A stretch of DNA of 64,000 nucleotides. Source: Heyndrickxia ginsengihumi (GTDB lineage: Bacteria; Bacillota; Bacilli; Bacillales; Bacillaceae_C). The notes under the pieces were generated by a model. That model saw only the letters and a program-made list of their open reading frames with translations. It ran no database searches and was not told the DNA's origin. Position numbers and translations under genes: made by a program. Positions 47,507 through 57,920 of the stretch are shown here, in pieces. The stretch lies in assembly GCF_011008565.1 (NCBI RefSeq), contig NZ_JAAIWK010000016.1:1-64000 (forward strand), read 5' to 3'. Numbering within the stretch: the first letter of the stretch is position 1; each line of letters starts with the position of its first letter.

Positions 47507-48094
47507 ATGTCTAACCTCATATTAGCTTCAAGCTCTCCTCGTAGAAAGGAACTTCTCCAAACATTACAAATTCCCTTCGATATTGTAACAAGCAACGTAG
47601 ATGAAAGCTTTCAACCAAAGACAGCACCAGAAACAGTCGTTATGGACCTTGCATGCAGAAAAGCAGAAGCGGTAGCAAAGCATCATCCAGAAAGTGTAGT
47701 TGTCGGTGCGGATACACTTGTAGTATTTGAAGAGCAATTTCTTGGAAAACCGAAAGATCGTGAACATGCGCTCCATATGTTGCAAACATTATCTGGCCGT
47801 ACCCACTCTGTCTATACAGGTGTTGCGGTTTATTTTCAACATGAGATGGAAACTTTTTATGAGCTAACAGAAGTAACCTTCTGGAATCTTTCTCTTCACG
47901 AAATCGAACACTATTTGAATAGTGGTGAATCGTTTGATAAAGCAGGAGCATATGCCATTCAAGGTTTAGGTTCTTTATTTGTCCGAAACATACACGGTGA
48001 TTACTATAATGTTGTTGGCTTACCGATCTCTCGTCTGAATCGTTTGTTAGCAAATCCCCGCTATTCATGTCTTCATAAGCCTTTCACCTCCTGA
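47507..48094 (+). CDS. maf: Maf, nucleotide pyrophosphatase / septum-related protein
   Basis: The 195-residue product hydrolyses non-canonical nucleoside triphosphates (dTTP/UTP-type in its family) and affects septation when overproduced in B. subtilis. Visible signatures: ASSSPRRKELL at residues 6-16, VVGADTLVV near 66-74, SGRTHSVYTG near 96-105, and DKAGAYAIQG near 145-154. GGAAAGGAAG precedes the ATG. Next to radC, as in B. subtilis. Confidence 0.95.
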   Translation: MSNLILASSSPRRKELLQTLQIPFDIVTSNVDESFQPKTAPETVVMDLACRKAEAVAKHHPESVVVGADTLVVFEEQFLGKPKDREHALHMLQTLSGRTHSVYTGVAVYFQHEMETFYELTEVTFWNLSLHEIEHYLNSGESFDKAGAYAIQGLGSLFVRNIHGDYYNVVGLPISRLNRLLANPRYSCLHKPFTS

Positions 48095-48120
48095 ATCAAA
48101 TAAGATAAGGAGGAGTTTTG

Positions 48121-48804
48121 TTGGAGCATTTAATGATCAGCGATTTTCCGATTGAAGATCGCCCGCGTGAAAGATTTATTCAATATGGTGCTACAAGTCT
48201 TTCTAATCAGGAATTGCTTGCAATTTTACTCAGAACAGGTACAAAAAAAGAATCTGTAATACAGTTAGCAAACCGTTTATTACAATATTTTGAAGGACTA
48301 AATTTATTGAAAGACGCCTCGATTGAAGAAATGACTGCTATTAAAGGGATAGGAACAGCTAAGGCAGTGCAGGTATTAGCAGCCATTGAATTAGGAAGAA
48401 GAATTAGTAATTTAAAATATAATGATCGTTATGTCATTCGAAGTCCTCAAGATGGGGCAAACTATGTCATGAACGATATGCGTTTTCTCACACAGGAGCA
48501 TTTTGTCTGTCTTTACCTCAATGTAAAAAATCAAGTCATTCATCAGCAAACGATTTTTATCGGAAGTTTAAATGCATCGATTGTTCATCCGCGGGAAGTA
48601 TTTAAAGAAGCATTTAGACGTTCTGCCGCCTCAATTATTTGTTTTCATAATCATCCGTCTGGAGATCCCTCTCCATCACGAGAAGATATTGAAGTGACGA
48701 AACGCTTAGTTGAATGTGGAAAAATAATGGGAATTGAAGTGCTAGATCATATGATTATCGGTGATAAAAAATATATCAGTTTGAAAGAAAAAGGATACTT
48801 GTAA
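48121..48804 (+). CDS. radC: RadC/YsxA family protein
   Basis: A 227-residue protein with an N-terminal HhH region (about 40-95, EEMTAIKGIGTAKAVQ) and a C-terminal JAB1/MPN-type metal domain holding HNHPSGDPSPSREDIEVT (about 177-194). Its real function is unsettled; a role in repair was withdrawn for E. coli RadC. AAGGAGG (48107-48113) favours the TTG at 48121 over the TTG at 48118 or the ATG at 48133. Confidence 0.93.
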   Translation: MEHLMISDFPIEDRPRERFIQYGATSLSNQELLAILLRTGTKKESVIQLANRLLQYFEGLNLLKDASIEEMTAIKGIGTAKAVQVLAAIELGRRISNLKYNDRYVIRSPQDGANYVMNDMRFLTQEHFVCLYLNVKNQVIHQQTIFIGSLNASIVHPREVFKEAFRRSAASIICFHNHPSGDPSPSREDIEVTKRLVECGKIMGIEVLDHMIIGDKKYISLKEKGYL

Positions 48805-48808
48805 GTCT

Positions 48809-48836
48809 TTGATTTTCTGTATTTGTACGATATAAT
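48809..48836 (+). promoter_or_regulatory. Promoter of mreB
   Basis: TTGATT (48809-48814), 16 nt, TATAAT (48831-48836). The leader is about 150 nt long, with no obvious structure or ORF. Confidence 0.65.
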
Positions 48837-48994
48837 ATTAGTTATGATTTTTACTAAAAAATTTGTGGCAAACAACTATGAACGATGAACAGGGAAACGT
48901 GTATGAAAAGAGGAGAATGACATTACATTAAAATAGAGGAATCTAGTATATTCAAATATGACATCAAAACCATTGTAGAAAGGGAGATACTTGA

Positions 48995-50011
<1,017 letters not shown>

Positions 50012-50015
50012 AGTT

Positions 50016-50069
50016 CTTTTTCTCCTGCTTTTAAAGTCTTGTTAAGATGAATGACAGCAGGAGAAAAAG
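50016..50069 (+). promoter_or_regulatory. Perfect 14-bp hairpin between mreB and mreC
   Basis: CTTTTTCTCCTGCT (50016-50029) pairs with AGCAGGAGAAAAAG (50056-50069). No T run follows, so it is not an ordinary terminator. It may set mreB mRNA ends or lower downstream expression. Confidence 0.6.
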
Positions 50070-50129
50070 CTCATAATTGAATGATTACTGTAAAATAATG
50101 TAGAGTTTTATAAAATAGGAGTGGACCTT

Positions 50130-50993
50130 ATGCCACAATTTTTTCTGAATAAACGTTTAATTGTTTTGTTAATCAGCGTCATTTTGTTAGTGGCGTTAAT
50201 TGGTTTTTCCCTGAGAGAGCGTGATCGTATTTCAAAGCCTGAGCAATTCGTAAGGGATATTGTTGGATTTGGACAATCGATCATTGCTAAGCCTGCTACT
50301 GGTATTGCTGGATTTTTCGATGATGTAAAGGATTTAAAGCATACATATGAAGAAAATCAAAAGCTAAAATCACATTTAGATAGCATGGCAAGTCTTGAAG
50401 CAGAAAATCATGATTTGAAAAAAGAAAACGAAAGCCTTAGAGCAGTTCTAAAGAAGAAAAATAGTCTTCGAGATTCTCAATCCATTCAAGCACAAGTAAT
50501 TGCTCGAAACCCAGATCAATGGTACGAACAAATTGTCATTGATAAAGGTGAAGTGAACGGTGTAGCAAAAAATATGGCCGTTATCACCTCGACTGGGTTT
50601 TTAGGTAAAATTACCCAAGTTGACAAATTTTCTTCAACTGTTGAATTGTTAAGCTCACCAGATACGACGAATCGTGTTTCTGCCAAAATACAAAGCAGCA
50701 AAGATGTATTTGGGCTTATTGAAGGCTACGATGAAAAAACAAAAATGCTGATGCTAAAAGGTTTAGACTATAATATTAAAGTGAAAAAAGGCGACAAAGT
50801 TGTCACTTCAGGATTAAGCGGACTTTTCCCAAGCGATTTATTAATTGGAAAAGTATCGAAAATTGTCCCAGATGATAATGGGCTTACACAAACGGCTTAT
50901 GTGAAGCCAGCAGCTGATTTCTATAATGTTTCTGATGTAATTGTTGTCAATCGTCTTGCACAAAAAGTCAGCTCTAGTAACAATGGGGGGTGA
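50130..50993 (+). CDS. mreC: Rod-shape-determining protein MreC
   Basis: The 287-residue extracytoplasmic scaffold of the elongasome has a membrane helix (about 8-26), a coiled coil (about 65-110) and two beta barrels with the family segments VIARNPDQWYEQIVIDKGE near 120-138 and VKKGDKVVTSGLSGLFP near 220-236. AGGAG at 50116-50120 supports the ATG at 50130 over the GTG at 50121. Ends just before mreD. Confidence 0.95.
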   Translation: MPQFFLNKRLIVLLISVILLVALIGFSLRERDRISKPEQFVRDIVGFGQSIIAKPATGIAGFFDDVKDLKHTYEENQKLKSHLDSMASLEAENHDLKKENESLRAVLKKKNSLRDSQSIQAQVIARNPDQWYEQIVIDKGEVNGVAKNMAVITSTGFLGKITQVDKFSSTVELLSSPDTTNRVSAKIQSSKDVFGLIEGYDEKTKMLMLKGLDYNIKVKKGDKVVTSGLSGLFPSDLLIGKVSKIVPDDNGLTQTAYVKPAADFYNVSDVIVVNRLAQKVSSSNNGG

Positions 50994-50998
50994 AAGTG

Positions 50999-51517
50999 AT
51001 GAAACGAGTATTGATCCCCCTTATTTTAAGTTTATGCTATATAGCTGATAGTTTATTTGTACAATTTTTTTCACTTGAATCTTTTGGGGGCACGTATATT
51101 CTTGTTCCCCACTTTCTATTAGTTGTTTTAGTATTAATGGGAATCTTTTATCGGCCAAAAACATCGATTATGTATGCTTTTATATTTGGTATGTTGTATG
51201 ATGCATTTTATACAGGGGTGCTAGGGATTTATTTGTTTTTCTTCCCGCTTGCTGTATATATTACTACGAAAATGATGAAAGTCCTGCAATCAAACTTAGT
51301 AATTTCTGGAATTGTTGTCTTATTTAACATTACGATTGTAGAGTTTCTTGTATACGGTGTTAATTTATTAATAAATCATGATTTAATGAATTTAGCTGAT
51401 TTCTTGAACTTACGGCTATGGCCAACGCTTGTATTAAACTTAGCCTTTTTTATTGTGATTGGTTTACCAATGAGAAATTTCCTTACTCGGCGTGTTCGAG
51501 AAGAAATGATTGATTAA
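50999..51517 (+). CDS. mreD: Rod-shape-determining protein MreD
   Basis: A 172-residue integral membrane protein with about five helices, the same length as B. subtilis MreD. The GGGGGGTG ribosome site supports the ATG at 50999 over the GTG at 50990. Partner of MreC in rod-shape maintenance; sequence conservation of the family is low, and the place is diagnostic. Confidence 0.93.
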   Translation: MKRVLIPLILSLCYIADSLFVQFFSLESFGGTYILVPHFLLVVLVLMGIFYRPKTSIMYAFIFGMLYDAFYTGVLGIYLFFFPLAVYITTKMMKVLQSNLVISGIVVLFNITIVEFLVYGVNLLINHDLMNLADFLNLRLWPTLVLNLAFFIVIGLPMRNFLTRRVREEMID

Positions 51518-51611
51518 AGAACAGGCATGTATCATGAATGGTGGAGTAAAGAAAAGAGGGAAATTGCATGTCATTGTTGAATTAAATAGCCACTGAGGTG
51601 AGCACTGAAAG

Positions 51612-52295
51612 ATGAAAAAAATGCAAAATGTCATGATTAAAGGGACTAAGGACGGATTAACGCTGCATTTAAATGATCAATGTGCGTATGATGACCTTTT
51701 AAAAGAACTAGAAAATAAATTATCTGGACATAAATCTATTCACGATGAAGAAAGTCCATTGATTTCAGTTAAAATTCAAATAGGGAACCGTTATTTAACA
51801 GAAGAACAAGAAGAAGAAATTAAAGCGTTCATTCGTCATCAACGGAATCTTGTTGTTGATGAAATTATTAGCAACGTCGTTACAAAAGAAGAGGCATTGA
51901 AAGAACGTAAGGAGAATGAAATTGTCTCCGTTACGGCTATTGTTCGCTCGGGACAAGTACTAGAAGTACCTGGAGACTTACTTTTAGTAGGTGATGTCAA
52001 TCCTGGCGGAACGGTTATTGCAAATGGCAATATTTTCGTTTTAGGGAATCTAAAAGGAGTGGCACATGCTGGCTTCAGCGGTAAGCGAGATGCCATCATT
52101 GTCGCTTCGAATATGATGCCGACCCAATTAAGGATAGCTGATTGTTTAAATCGGGCACCTGATCAATATGCAAAAGAAGATCGTCACGAAATGGAATGTG
52201 CGTACATAGATTCATCCAATCAAATGATTATAGATAGATTACAAGTTTTAAAATCAATTAGGCCGAATATTACTAGATTACAAGGAGGATTTTGA
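51612..52295 (+). CDS. minC: Septum site-determining protein MinC
   Basis: Inhibits FtsZ assembly away from midcell. The 227 residues have an N-terminal FtsZ-binding domain (about 1-100) and a C-terminal beta-helix (about 110-215) with [25 protein letters not shown]-type turns that bind MinD. GAGGTGAG lies upstream. Directly followed by minD, 1 nt apart. Confidence 0.95.
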   Translation: MKKMQNVMIKGTKDGLTLHLNDQCAYDDLLKELENKLSGHKSIHDEESPLISVKIQIGNRYLTEEQEEEIKAFIRHQRNLVVDEIISNVVTKEEALKERKENEIVSVTAIVRSGQVLEVPGDLLLVGDVNPGGTVIANGNIFVLGNLKGVAHAGFSGKRDAIIVASNMMPTQLRIADCLNRAPDQYAKEDRHEMECAYIDSSNQMIIDRLQVLKSIRPNITRLQGGF

Positions 52296-52296
52296 C

Positions 52297-53100
52297 ATGG
52301 GTGAAGCAATTGTCATTACATCCGGTAAAGGAGGAGTCGGTAAAACGACAACCTCTGCCAATCTAGGGACAGCTCTTGCTCTTCAGGGGAAAAAAGTATG
52401 TCTTGTTGATACAGATATTGGACTTCGAAATCTAGACGTTGTATTAGGTTTAGAAAACCGGATTATTTATGATTTAGTTGATGTAGTAGAGGGAAGATGT
52501 AAGATCCATCAGGCGATTGTAAAAGATAAACGTTTTGATGATAAGTTATTTCTTCTGCCAGCTGCGCAAACAAGTGATAAAACAGCTGTAGCTCCTGATC
52601 AAATGAAGAAATTGATCAATGAGTTAAAGCAAGACTTTGATTATATTTTAATTGATTGTCCAGCAGGGATTGAACAAGGCTATAAAAATGCTGTCGCTGG
52701 TGCGGATAAAGCAGTTGTCGTGACGACACCAGAAATTTCAGCTGTCCGTGACGCTGATCGAATCATTGGGTTGCTTGAGAGTGAAGAACATATTGACTCA
52801 CCAAGATTAATTATCAATCGTATTCGCAATCATATGATGAAAAATGGTGATATGCTAGATATTGATGAAGTGACAACACAGTTATCGATTGATTTATTAG
52901 GCATTGTGATAGACGATGATGAAGTGATTCGTGCTTCAAATCAAGGGGAGCCGATTGCGTTAAATCCGAATAATCGTGCATCTATTGCTTATCGTAATAT
53001 TGCACGAAGAATTTTAGGAGAATCTGTTCCGTTGCAGCCATTGGACATGCCTAAAAAAGGAATGTTCGCGAAATTCAAGCAATTGTTTGGAGCAAAATAG
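52297..53100 (+). CDS. minD: Septum site-determining ATPase MinD
   Basis: The 267-residue membrane-binding ATPase activates MinC at the poles. It has a deviant Walker A KGGVGKTT (10-17), the DTDIGLRNLD switch near 38-47, DYILIDCPAGIEQG near 115-128, and an amphipathic C-terminal helix (MFAKFKQLFG) for membrane targeting. AAGGAGGA precedes the ATG. Confidence 0.97.
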   Translation: MGEAIVITSGKGGVGKTTTSANLGTALALQGKKVCLVDTDIGLRNLDVVLGLENRIIYDLVDVVEGRCKIHQAIVKDKRFDDKLFLLPAAQTSDKTAVAPDQMKKLINELKQDFDYILIDCPAGIEQGYKNAVAGADKAVVVTTPEISAVRDADRIIGLLESEEHIDSPRLIINRIRNHMMKNGDMLDIDEVTTQLSIDLLGIVIDDDEVIRASNQGEPIALNPNNRASIAYRNIARRILGESVPLQPLDMPKKGMFAKFKQLFGAK

Positions 53101-53113
53101 TATGCATTATGAA

Positions 53114-53142
53114 GAAATTGGCGCTTGCCAGTTTCTTTTTTT
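53114..53142 (+). terminator. Terminator of the mre-min operon
   Basis: GAAATTGGC pairs with GCCAGTTTC (9 bp, one G-U), then seven T. Confidence 0.88.
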
Positions 53143-53218
53143 AGTCTTTTTCAAAAACTTTTAACTTGATATCGTAACAGATATTTTCCATTCTTATTGA
53201 AAATTGATTGACTTGTAG

Positions 53219-53345
53219 ATTAAAGCGGGGTAGGACTCCTGCGGGATCAGCATGTCAATGGGAGACCCCGCAGGCTTGAAGTGTAGCCGAGAAGGACTCC
53301 CGACCGCCCGCGGAAAGCGAACCCCTGAAGCGAAAAAACTTACTC
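53219..53345 (+). repeat. Structured intergenic repeat, divergent copy
   Basis: Keeps ACTCCTGCGGGA, GACCCCGCAGGC and CCCGCGGAAAGCGA in order. The closing stem seen as AGGATG/CATCCT in copies 1-2 is here GGGGT (53227-53231) with ACCCC (53321-53325), so pairing is kept although the bases changed. A separate perfect hairpin, AGTTAGATTT/AAATCTAACT, follows at 53385-53410. The 392-bp minD-spoIVFA gap holds this repeat, a terminator and a promoter, but no gene. Confidence 0.8.
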
Positions 53346-53420
53346 CTTCTTGAAGCGGAAATTGCCATCTGTTAACTAGTAGTAAGTTAGATTTCTATTT
53401 AAATCTAACTGATAAGCTTG

Positions 53421-53449
53421 TCATATCCATATCGGACTAGTCATACATT
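53421..53449 (+). promoter_or_regulatory. SigE-type promoter of spoIVFAB
   Basis: TCATATC (53421-53427), 14 nt, CATACATT (53442-53449). Close to the mother-cell SigE consensus KMATATT and CATACAMT. Transcription would begin about 35 nt before the spoIVFA start. Confidence 0.72.
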
Positions 53450-53492
53450 AGTAGCAAACGAGTCTTCGAGCTGACGAAGGGGGCAAGCTGTC

Positions 53493-54251
53493 TTGAGCAA
53501 TCGCGCAGATGAAATAAGAAAACAAATTGAAAAGCGACGAAAAACGAAGAAAATCCCTGTAACCTCAATTAAAGAAATGATGGAGCCTAATGTGTATGAA
53601 GACGAATCAATGATTTTTGAATCTCCTCCACCAAAGCAAACACATCCGCTTTTTAAAAAAGAAACGATTTTGCTAAAGATTTTAATTTCGGCTGTCATGG
53701 TTTTAGCTGTTGCGATTATTTTTAAGTCGACAAATCCGATGTTACACAAGACAAAATCAGTGATTTCGCAAACGATGAAGCAGGAATATCAATTTGCAAC
53801 TGTTGCGAATTGGTATGAAGATAAGTTTGGCAAGCCTTTAGCGATTTTGCCTATTAAACCCGAAAAGGAACAGTCTGCAACAGTGAATAAGCAATCATAT
53901 GCACTGCCTGTTTCAGGAAAAATTTTAACAAATTTCTCTGCTGATGGCCGCGGTGTGATGATTGAAACAAAGTCTGATTCTGCTGTAAAAGCAATGAATG
54001 GCGGGACTGTCATTTTTGCTGGGAAAAAGAAAAACATTGGGAACACAGTCATTATTCAGCATTCAGATTCATCAGAATCATGGTATGGAAATTTAGCCTC
54101 GATTGACGTGAAAGAATACGATCAAGTAAAGACAGGCAAACAGGTTGGAACTGTAAAAAATGAAGAAAACGGGGATAAGGGAGAATTTTATTTTGCACTT
54201 AAAAAAGGTAATGGTTTTATAGATCCTATCCAGGTGATTAAATTTGAATAA
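53493..54251 (+). CDS. spoIVFA: Stage IV sporulation protein SpoIVFA
   Basis: Scaffold and regulator of the pro-SigK protease SpoIVFB in the outer forespore membrane. The 252 residues have a basic cytoplasmic part, a membrane helix (about 60-80), and a degenerate LytM/M23-like domain (about 135-245) facing the intermembrane space, which lacks a complete metal site. TTG start with GAAGGGGG upstream. Overlaps spoIVFB by 8 bp. Confidence 0.92.
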   Translation: MSNRADEIRKQIEKRRKTKKIPVTSIKEMMEPNVYEDESMIFESPPPKQTHPLFKKETILLKILISAVMVLAVAIIFKSTNPMLHKTKSVISQTMKQEYQFATVANWYEDKFGKPLAILPIKPEKEQSATVNKQSYALPVSGKILTNFSADGRGVMIETKSDSAVKAMNGGTVIFAGKKKNIGNTVIIQHSDSSESWYGNLASIDVKEYDQVKTGKQVGTVKNEENGDKGEFYFALKKGNGFIDPIQVIKFE

Positions 54252-55113
54252 TTGGTTCCAGCTGTTTATGAAAATTCGCATTCATCCACTTTTTTGGTTG
54301 ATTGCTGGTATTTCAATATTAACCGCCCGTTTTCAAGAATTATTAATATTGTTCAGTATCATTTTTATCCATGAAATGGGTCATGGAATAATGGCTCATT
54401 TTTTTTCATGGCGTATAAAAAAAATCTTACTTTTACCGTTTGGTGGCGTTGCAGAAATGGATGAACATGGCAATCGCCCATTTAAGGAAGAATTGCTTGT
54501 TGTTTTAGCAGGACCGCTACAGCATGTGTGGATTGCTTGTCTTGCCGTTCTTTTATATCATGGTCATCTAATTGAAGTGGATCAATACGAGATGATGATG
54601 GGCTGGAATATGATGATTTTGCTATTTAATTTATTACCGATTTGGCCACTGGACGGCGGCAAGCTCATTAATTTATTGTTTTCCCGAAAGTATCCTTTTT
54701 TAAATGCATTTCGAATGACGATTGTAAGTTCTATCGTTTTCCTCATTGTGTTTCATTGTATTTCACTTATTTTGACGCCATTTAACATAAACATTTGGGC
54801 CATTGTACTGTATTTGTATGTTGCGCTTTGGAAAGAATGGAAACAGCTGTACTATGTATTTATGAGATTCTTATTGGAAAGATATTATGGAAAGAAGCGT
54901 ATACTTAAAGGGCTAACACCGCTTAAAGTCGATGGAAACACATATTTATATGAAGTGCTGGAAAAATTTAAGCGTGATTGTAAACATCCGCTCATTGTAG
55001 TTGAAAAGGGAGAAAAAATTGGAGAATTAGATGAAAATGAATTATTATTTGCCTATTTTGCGGAAAAACAAACAAATGCGAAAGTGAAGGATATCTTGTA
55101 TAGTTATGAATAA
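54244..55113 (+). CDS. spoIVFB: Pro-SigK processing intramembrane metalloprotease SpoIVFB
   Basis: Site-2-type protease that cuts pro-SigK in the mother cell. The 289 residues have several membrane helices, the zinc site HEMGH with His43, Glu44 and His47, the third ligand Asp137 (LPIWPLDGGK), and a C-terminal CBS-like domain (about 220-289). All catalytic positions match B. subtilis numbering. TTG start, translationally coupled to spoIVFA. Confidence 0.96.
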   Translation: MNNWFQLFMKIRIHPLFWLIAGISILTARFQELLILFSIIFIHEMGHGIMAHFFSWRIKKILLLPFGGVAEMDEHGNRPFKEELLVVLAGPLQHVWIACLAVLLYHGHLIEVDQYEMMMGWNMMILLFNLLPIWPLDGGKLINLLFSRKYPFLNAFRMTIVSSIVFLIVFHCISLILTPFNINIWAIVLYLYVALWKEWKQLYYVFMRFLLERYYGKKRILKGLTPLKVDGNTYLYEVLEKFKRDCKHPLIVVEKGEKIGELDENELLFAYFAEKQTNAKVKDILYSYE

Positions 55114-55142
55114 GAGCAATGAAGTTTATTGGTGGTGTTAAA

Positions 55143-56636
55143 GTGTCAAATTCTATTATTGTGAATGCAAAAACGAGAGAAAAGCGATATGCTGTGATCC
55201 AACATGAAAAAGTGAGTAAAATTATTATTCAACAGCCTCAAGATATTACAAAAGTTGGGAATGTTTATATCGGGAAAGTAATGTCAATAAAACCAGGTAT
55301 TAATGCTGCTTTTATTGATATTGGTGAAGGACGACATGGCTATTTACACCGTGACCAGCTGCCAAGTTTTCTTCATCAAGATGATGACCGTAAACATTCC
55401 TATCCTATTTCAAAATATGTAACAGTAGGACAAAAAATCATTGTACAAGTAAAGAAGGATGAAACATCTTTTAAAGGTCCTTTGCTGACGGCAATTATTG
55501 AAATACAAGGAGATAGATTGATTTATTTGCCAGAGGGAAAGTATATCGCAGTATCTAAAAAGAGTGATGAAACAACTAGAAAGGAATGGCGTAAACGGGC
55601 TAATCAATTTATAAAAGATCCAGAGGGATTAATTATTCGTACAGCTGCGTTTCAAAGTTCACAATCGGAATGGGAGCAAGAGCTTGAAAAATTACGAAAT
55701 ACATATTCGAATTTGCTGAAGCAGGCGGCGACAAAGAAAGTGCCGTCTTTGCTTTTTGAAAATAATAATTTGGAAACAGCGGTATTTCAAGAAATGGTAA
55801 GGTTAAAATCAGGAGAAATCATTGGTGATGATACTGGGTTTATACAAAGATTAGAAACAAGGATTCAAACACATCCTCATTTGAGTTGGTCGTTTCAATA
55901 TTATAATGAGCGCCAAAATATTTTTTCATCGTATCATATTGATGGTGAGATCCAGCATGCACTAAAACGGATTGTTTGGCTGGAAAATGGTGCATATCTT
56001 GTGATTGACGAAACAGAGGCATTGATTAGTATTGATGTGAATACAGGAAAATTTACAGGCAAACAGAATCAAAAAGAAACGGTTCTAAAGACGAATATTC
56101 TTGCTGCTAAAGCAATTGGTACCCAATTGAAATTACGTGATTATGGCGGTATGATTTTAATAGATTTCATAGACATGCAAGTTGATTCGTACCGTGAAGA
56201 AGTACGGCGGGTTTTACAGGAAGAATTAAAAAAAGATCCGAGGCAGACAAAAATAATCGGATTCACGCCGCTTGGAATTCTTGAAATGACAAGGAAAAAA
56301 ACAAGAAAATCTCTAGCTGAAACATTACTAATGCCTTGTCCGGTTTGTAAAGGGAGCGGCAAAATTGAAAGTCCTGAGACTCTTGCATTTCGATTGGAAC
56401 GTGAATTATGGGAAATGCTTTCTTCTGAATATGATGCTGTTTTAATTGAATGTACGGAAGATGTGAAGGATTGTTTTTGTGGAGACAATCAAATTCATTT
56501 GCAGCGCTTAGAGACGTTTCTTCATATGAAACTGTTATTTCATGTGAAACAGGATGCACACCCGTTCTACTCTATTCGTCAATTCGGTCGCTATGAAGAT
56601 TTAAGAGGAAAATTAAAACTCAGTCATGCTGATTGA
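55143..56636 (+). CDS. rng: Ribonuclease E/G family protein
   Basis: A 497-residue endoribonuclease of the RNase G type: an S1-like RNA-binding region (about 25-115, beginning YIGKVMSIKPGINAAFIDIG), the catalytic core with SIDVNTGKFTG near 305-315 and MILIDFIDM near 343-351 (metal-binding Asp residues), and the CPVCKGSG zinc-link motif near 405. No long C-terminal scaffold of E. coli RNase E. GTG at 55143 with GGTGGTG is preferred to the ATG at 55119. B. subtilis lacks this gene here; some other Bacillaceae carry it before rplU. Confidence 0.92.
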   Translation: MSNSIIVNAKTREKRYAVIQHEKVSKIIIQQPQDITKVGNVYIGKVMSIKPGINAAFIDIGEGRHGYLHRDQLPSFLHQDDDRKHSYPISKYVTVGQKIIVQVKKDETSFKGPLLTAIIEIQGDRLIYLPEGKYIAVSKKSDETTRKEWRKRANQFIKDPEGLIIRTAAFQSSQSEWEQELEKLRNTYSNLLKQAATKKVPSLLFENNNLETAVFQEMVRLKSGEIIGDDTGFIQRLETRIQTHPHLSWSFQYYNERQNIFSSYHIDGEIQHALKRIVWLENGAYLVIDETEALISIDVNTGKFTGKQNQKETVLKTNILAAKAIGTQLKLRDYGGMILIDFIDMQVDSYREEVRRVLQEELKKDPRQTKIIGFTPLGILEMTRKKTRKSLAETLLMPCPVCKGSGKIESPETLAFRLERELWEMLSSEYDAVLIECTEDVKDCFCGDNQIHLQRLETFLHMKLLFHVKQDAHPFYSIRQFGRYEDLRGKLKLSHAD

Positions 56637-56661
56637 CAGATTGTATGCAGCATGTTAGAAT
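56633..56661 (+). promoter_or_regulatory. Promoter of rplU-ysxB-rpmA
   Basis: TTGACA (56633-56638), 17 nt, TAGAAT (56656-56661), with an upstream TG. The -35 overlaps the rng stop codon at 56634-56636. Confidence 0.82.
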
Positions 56662-56667
56662 CTATAT

Positions 56668-56779
56668 GTTGTATTTGTAGCGCCTATGCTACAACCGCAC
56701 AAGTACAGGCTCTATCATAAGTGTTTACATATGTAAAACGCCTGTCTTTGGCGAGTCTTAGACTTGAGGAGGTGCAGAG
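56668..56779 (+). promoter_or_regulatory. L21 ribosomal protein leader
   Basis: A structured leader with the features known for Firmicutes L21 leaders: TAGCGCCTATGCTACAAC, then GCACAAGTACAGGCTC, a small hairpin, GCCTGTC and the ending GAGTCTTAGACTTGAGGAGGTG in two blocks next to the rplU start. Probably binds L21 for autogenous control. Confidence 0.85.
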
Positions 56780-57088
56780 ATGTACGCAATTATTGAAACT
56801 GGTGGAAAACAAATCAAAGTTGAAGAAGGCCAAGCAATTTACGTTGAAAAACTAAATGCTGCTGAAGGTGAAGTTGTTACTTTTGATAAAGTTCTTTTCG
56901 TTGGTGGCGAATCTGTAAAAGTAGGAAGCCCTGTTGTTAAAGGTGCTACTGTTACAGCTAAAGTTGAAAAACAAGGCCGTGCGAAAAAATTAGTTGTATT
57001 CAAATACAAAGCTAAAAAGAACTATCATAAAAAACAAGGTCATCGTCAACCATACACAAAAGTTGTTGTTGAAAAAATCAATGCTTAA
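56780..57088 (+). CDS. rplU: 50S ribosomal protein L21
   Basis: The 102-residue 23S rRNA-binding protein of the large subunit has the typical start [11 protein letters not shown], the [12 protein letters not shown] segment, and the basic end [18 protein letters not shown]. Strong GAGGAGGTG ribosome site. First of three genes behind the L21 leader. Confidence 0.98.
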   Translation: MYAIIETGGKQIKVEEGQAIYVEKLNAAEGEVVTFDKVLFVGGESVKVGSPVVKGATVTAKVEKQGRAKKLVVFKYKAKKNYHKKQGHRQPYTKVVVEKINA

Positions 57089-57100
57089 GGTTGATAAAAC

Positions 57101-57433
57101 ATGATTGATGTTCGTATACATCGGCGGAAATCTGATGGCAACATTTTATCTTTCAAGATGAAAGGCCATGCGGATTTTGCTGAATACGGTCAAGACATTG
57201 TTTGTGCAGGGGCATCTGCGGTTTCTTTCGGTACCATTAATGCCATTATGGAATTAACCGAAGTGGAGCCAATTATTCGCCAATCTGATAGCGGTTTGTT
57301 GGAATGTATGTTTCCAACTGATTTGCCTAAAGAAGTGAATGATAAGATTCAAACCTTGCTTCAAGGAATGATCGTTTCATTGCAAACAATTGAACGAGAT
57401 TATGGAAAATATATTAAAATAACCTTCCAATAG
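57101..57433 (+). CDS. prp: Ribosomal-processing cysteine protease Prp (YsxB)
   Basis: The 110-residue protease removes the N-terminal extension of L27. Catalytic residues are visible as His23 (KGHADFAEYG) and Cys35 (DIVCAGASA). It lies between rplU and rpmA, as in other Firmicutes whose L27 has the cleavable extension. Only 3 nt separate it from the GTG before rpmA. Confidence 0.95.
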   Translation: MIDVRIHRRKSDGNILSFKMKGHADFAEYGQDIVCAGASAVSFGTINAIMELTEVEPIIRQSDSGLLECMFPTDLPKEVNDKIQTLLQGMIVSLQTIERDYGKYIKITFQ

Positions 57434-57736
<303 letters not shown>

Positions 57737-57761
57737 GATTGCTTTATGTGAGAATGGATGG

Positions 57762-57796
57762 AAAGCTCTAATCGCAAAAGCGGTTAGAGCTTTTAT
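57762..57796 (+). terminator. Terminator of the rplU operon
   Basis: AAAGCTCTAATCGC pairs with GCGGTTAGAGCTTT around an AAAA loop, then TTATT. Confidence 0.92.
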
Positions 57797-57869
57797 TATG
57801 CTTCGGAAATATGTGGAAATAAAGATCTTTATGTTATAAAAGATGGACGGTGCAGTTTGTTATTCTTTT

Positions 57870-57878
57870 TGTTATACT
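57870..57878 (+). promoter_or_regulatory. Extended -10 promoter of spo0B
   Basis: TGTTATACT fits TGnTATAAT with one change, 43 nt before the spo0B start; weak -35. Confidence 0.5.
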
Positions 57879-57920
57879 TTAATATGAGATAATCTATATG
57901 CAAATAGGAGTTTTAATAGA

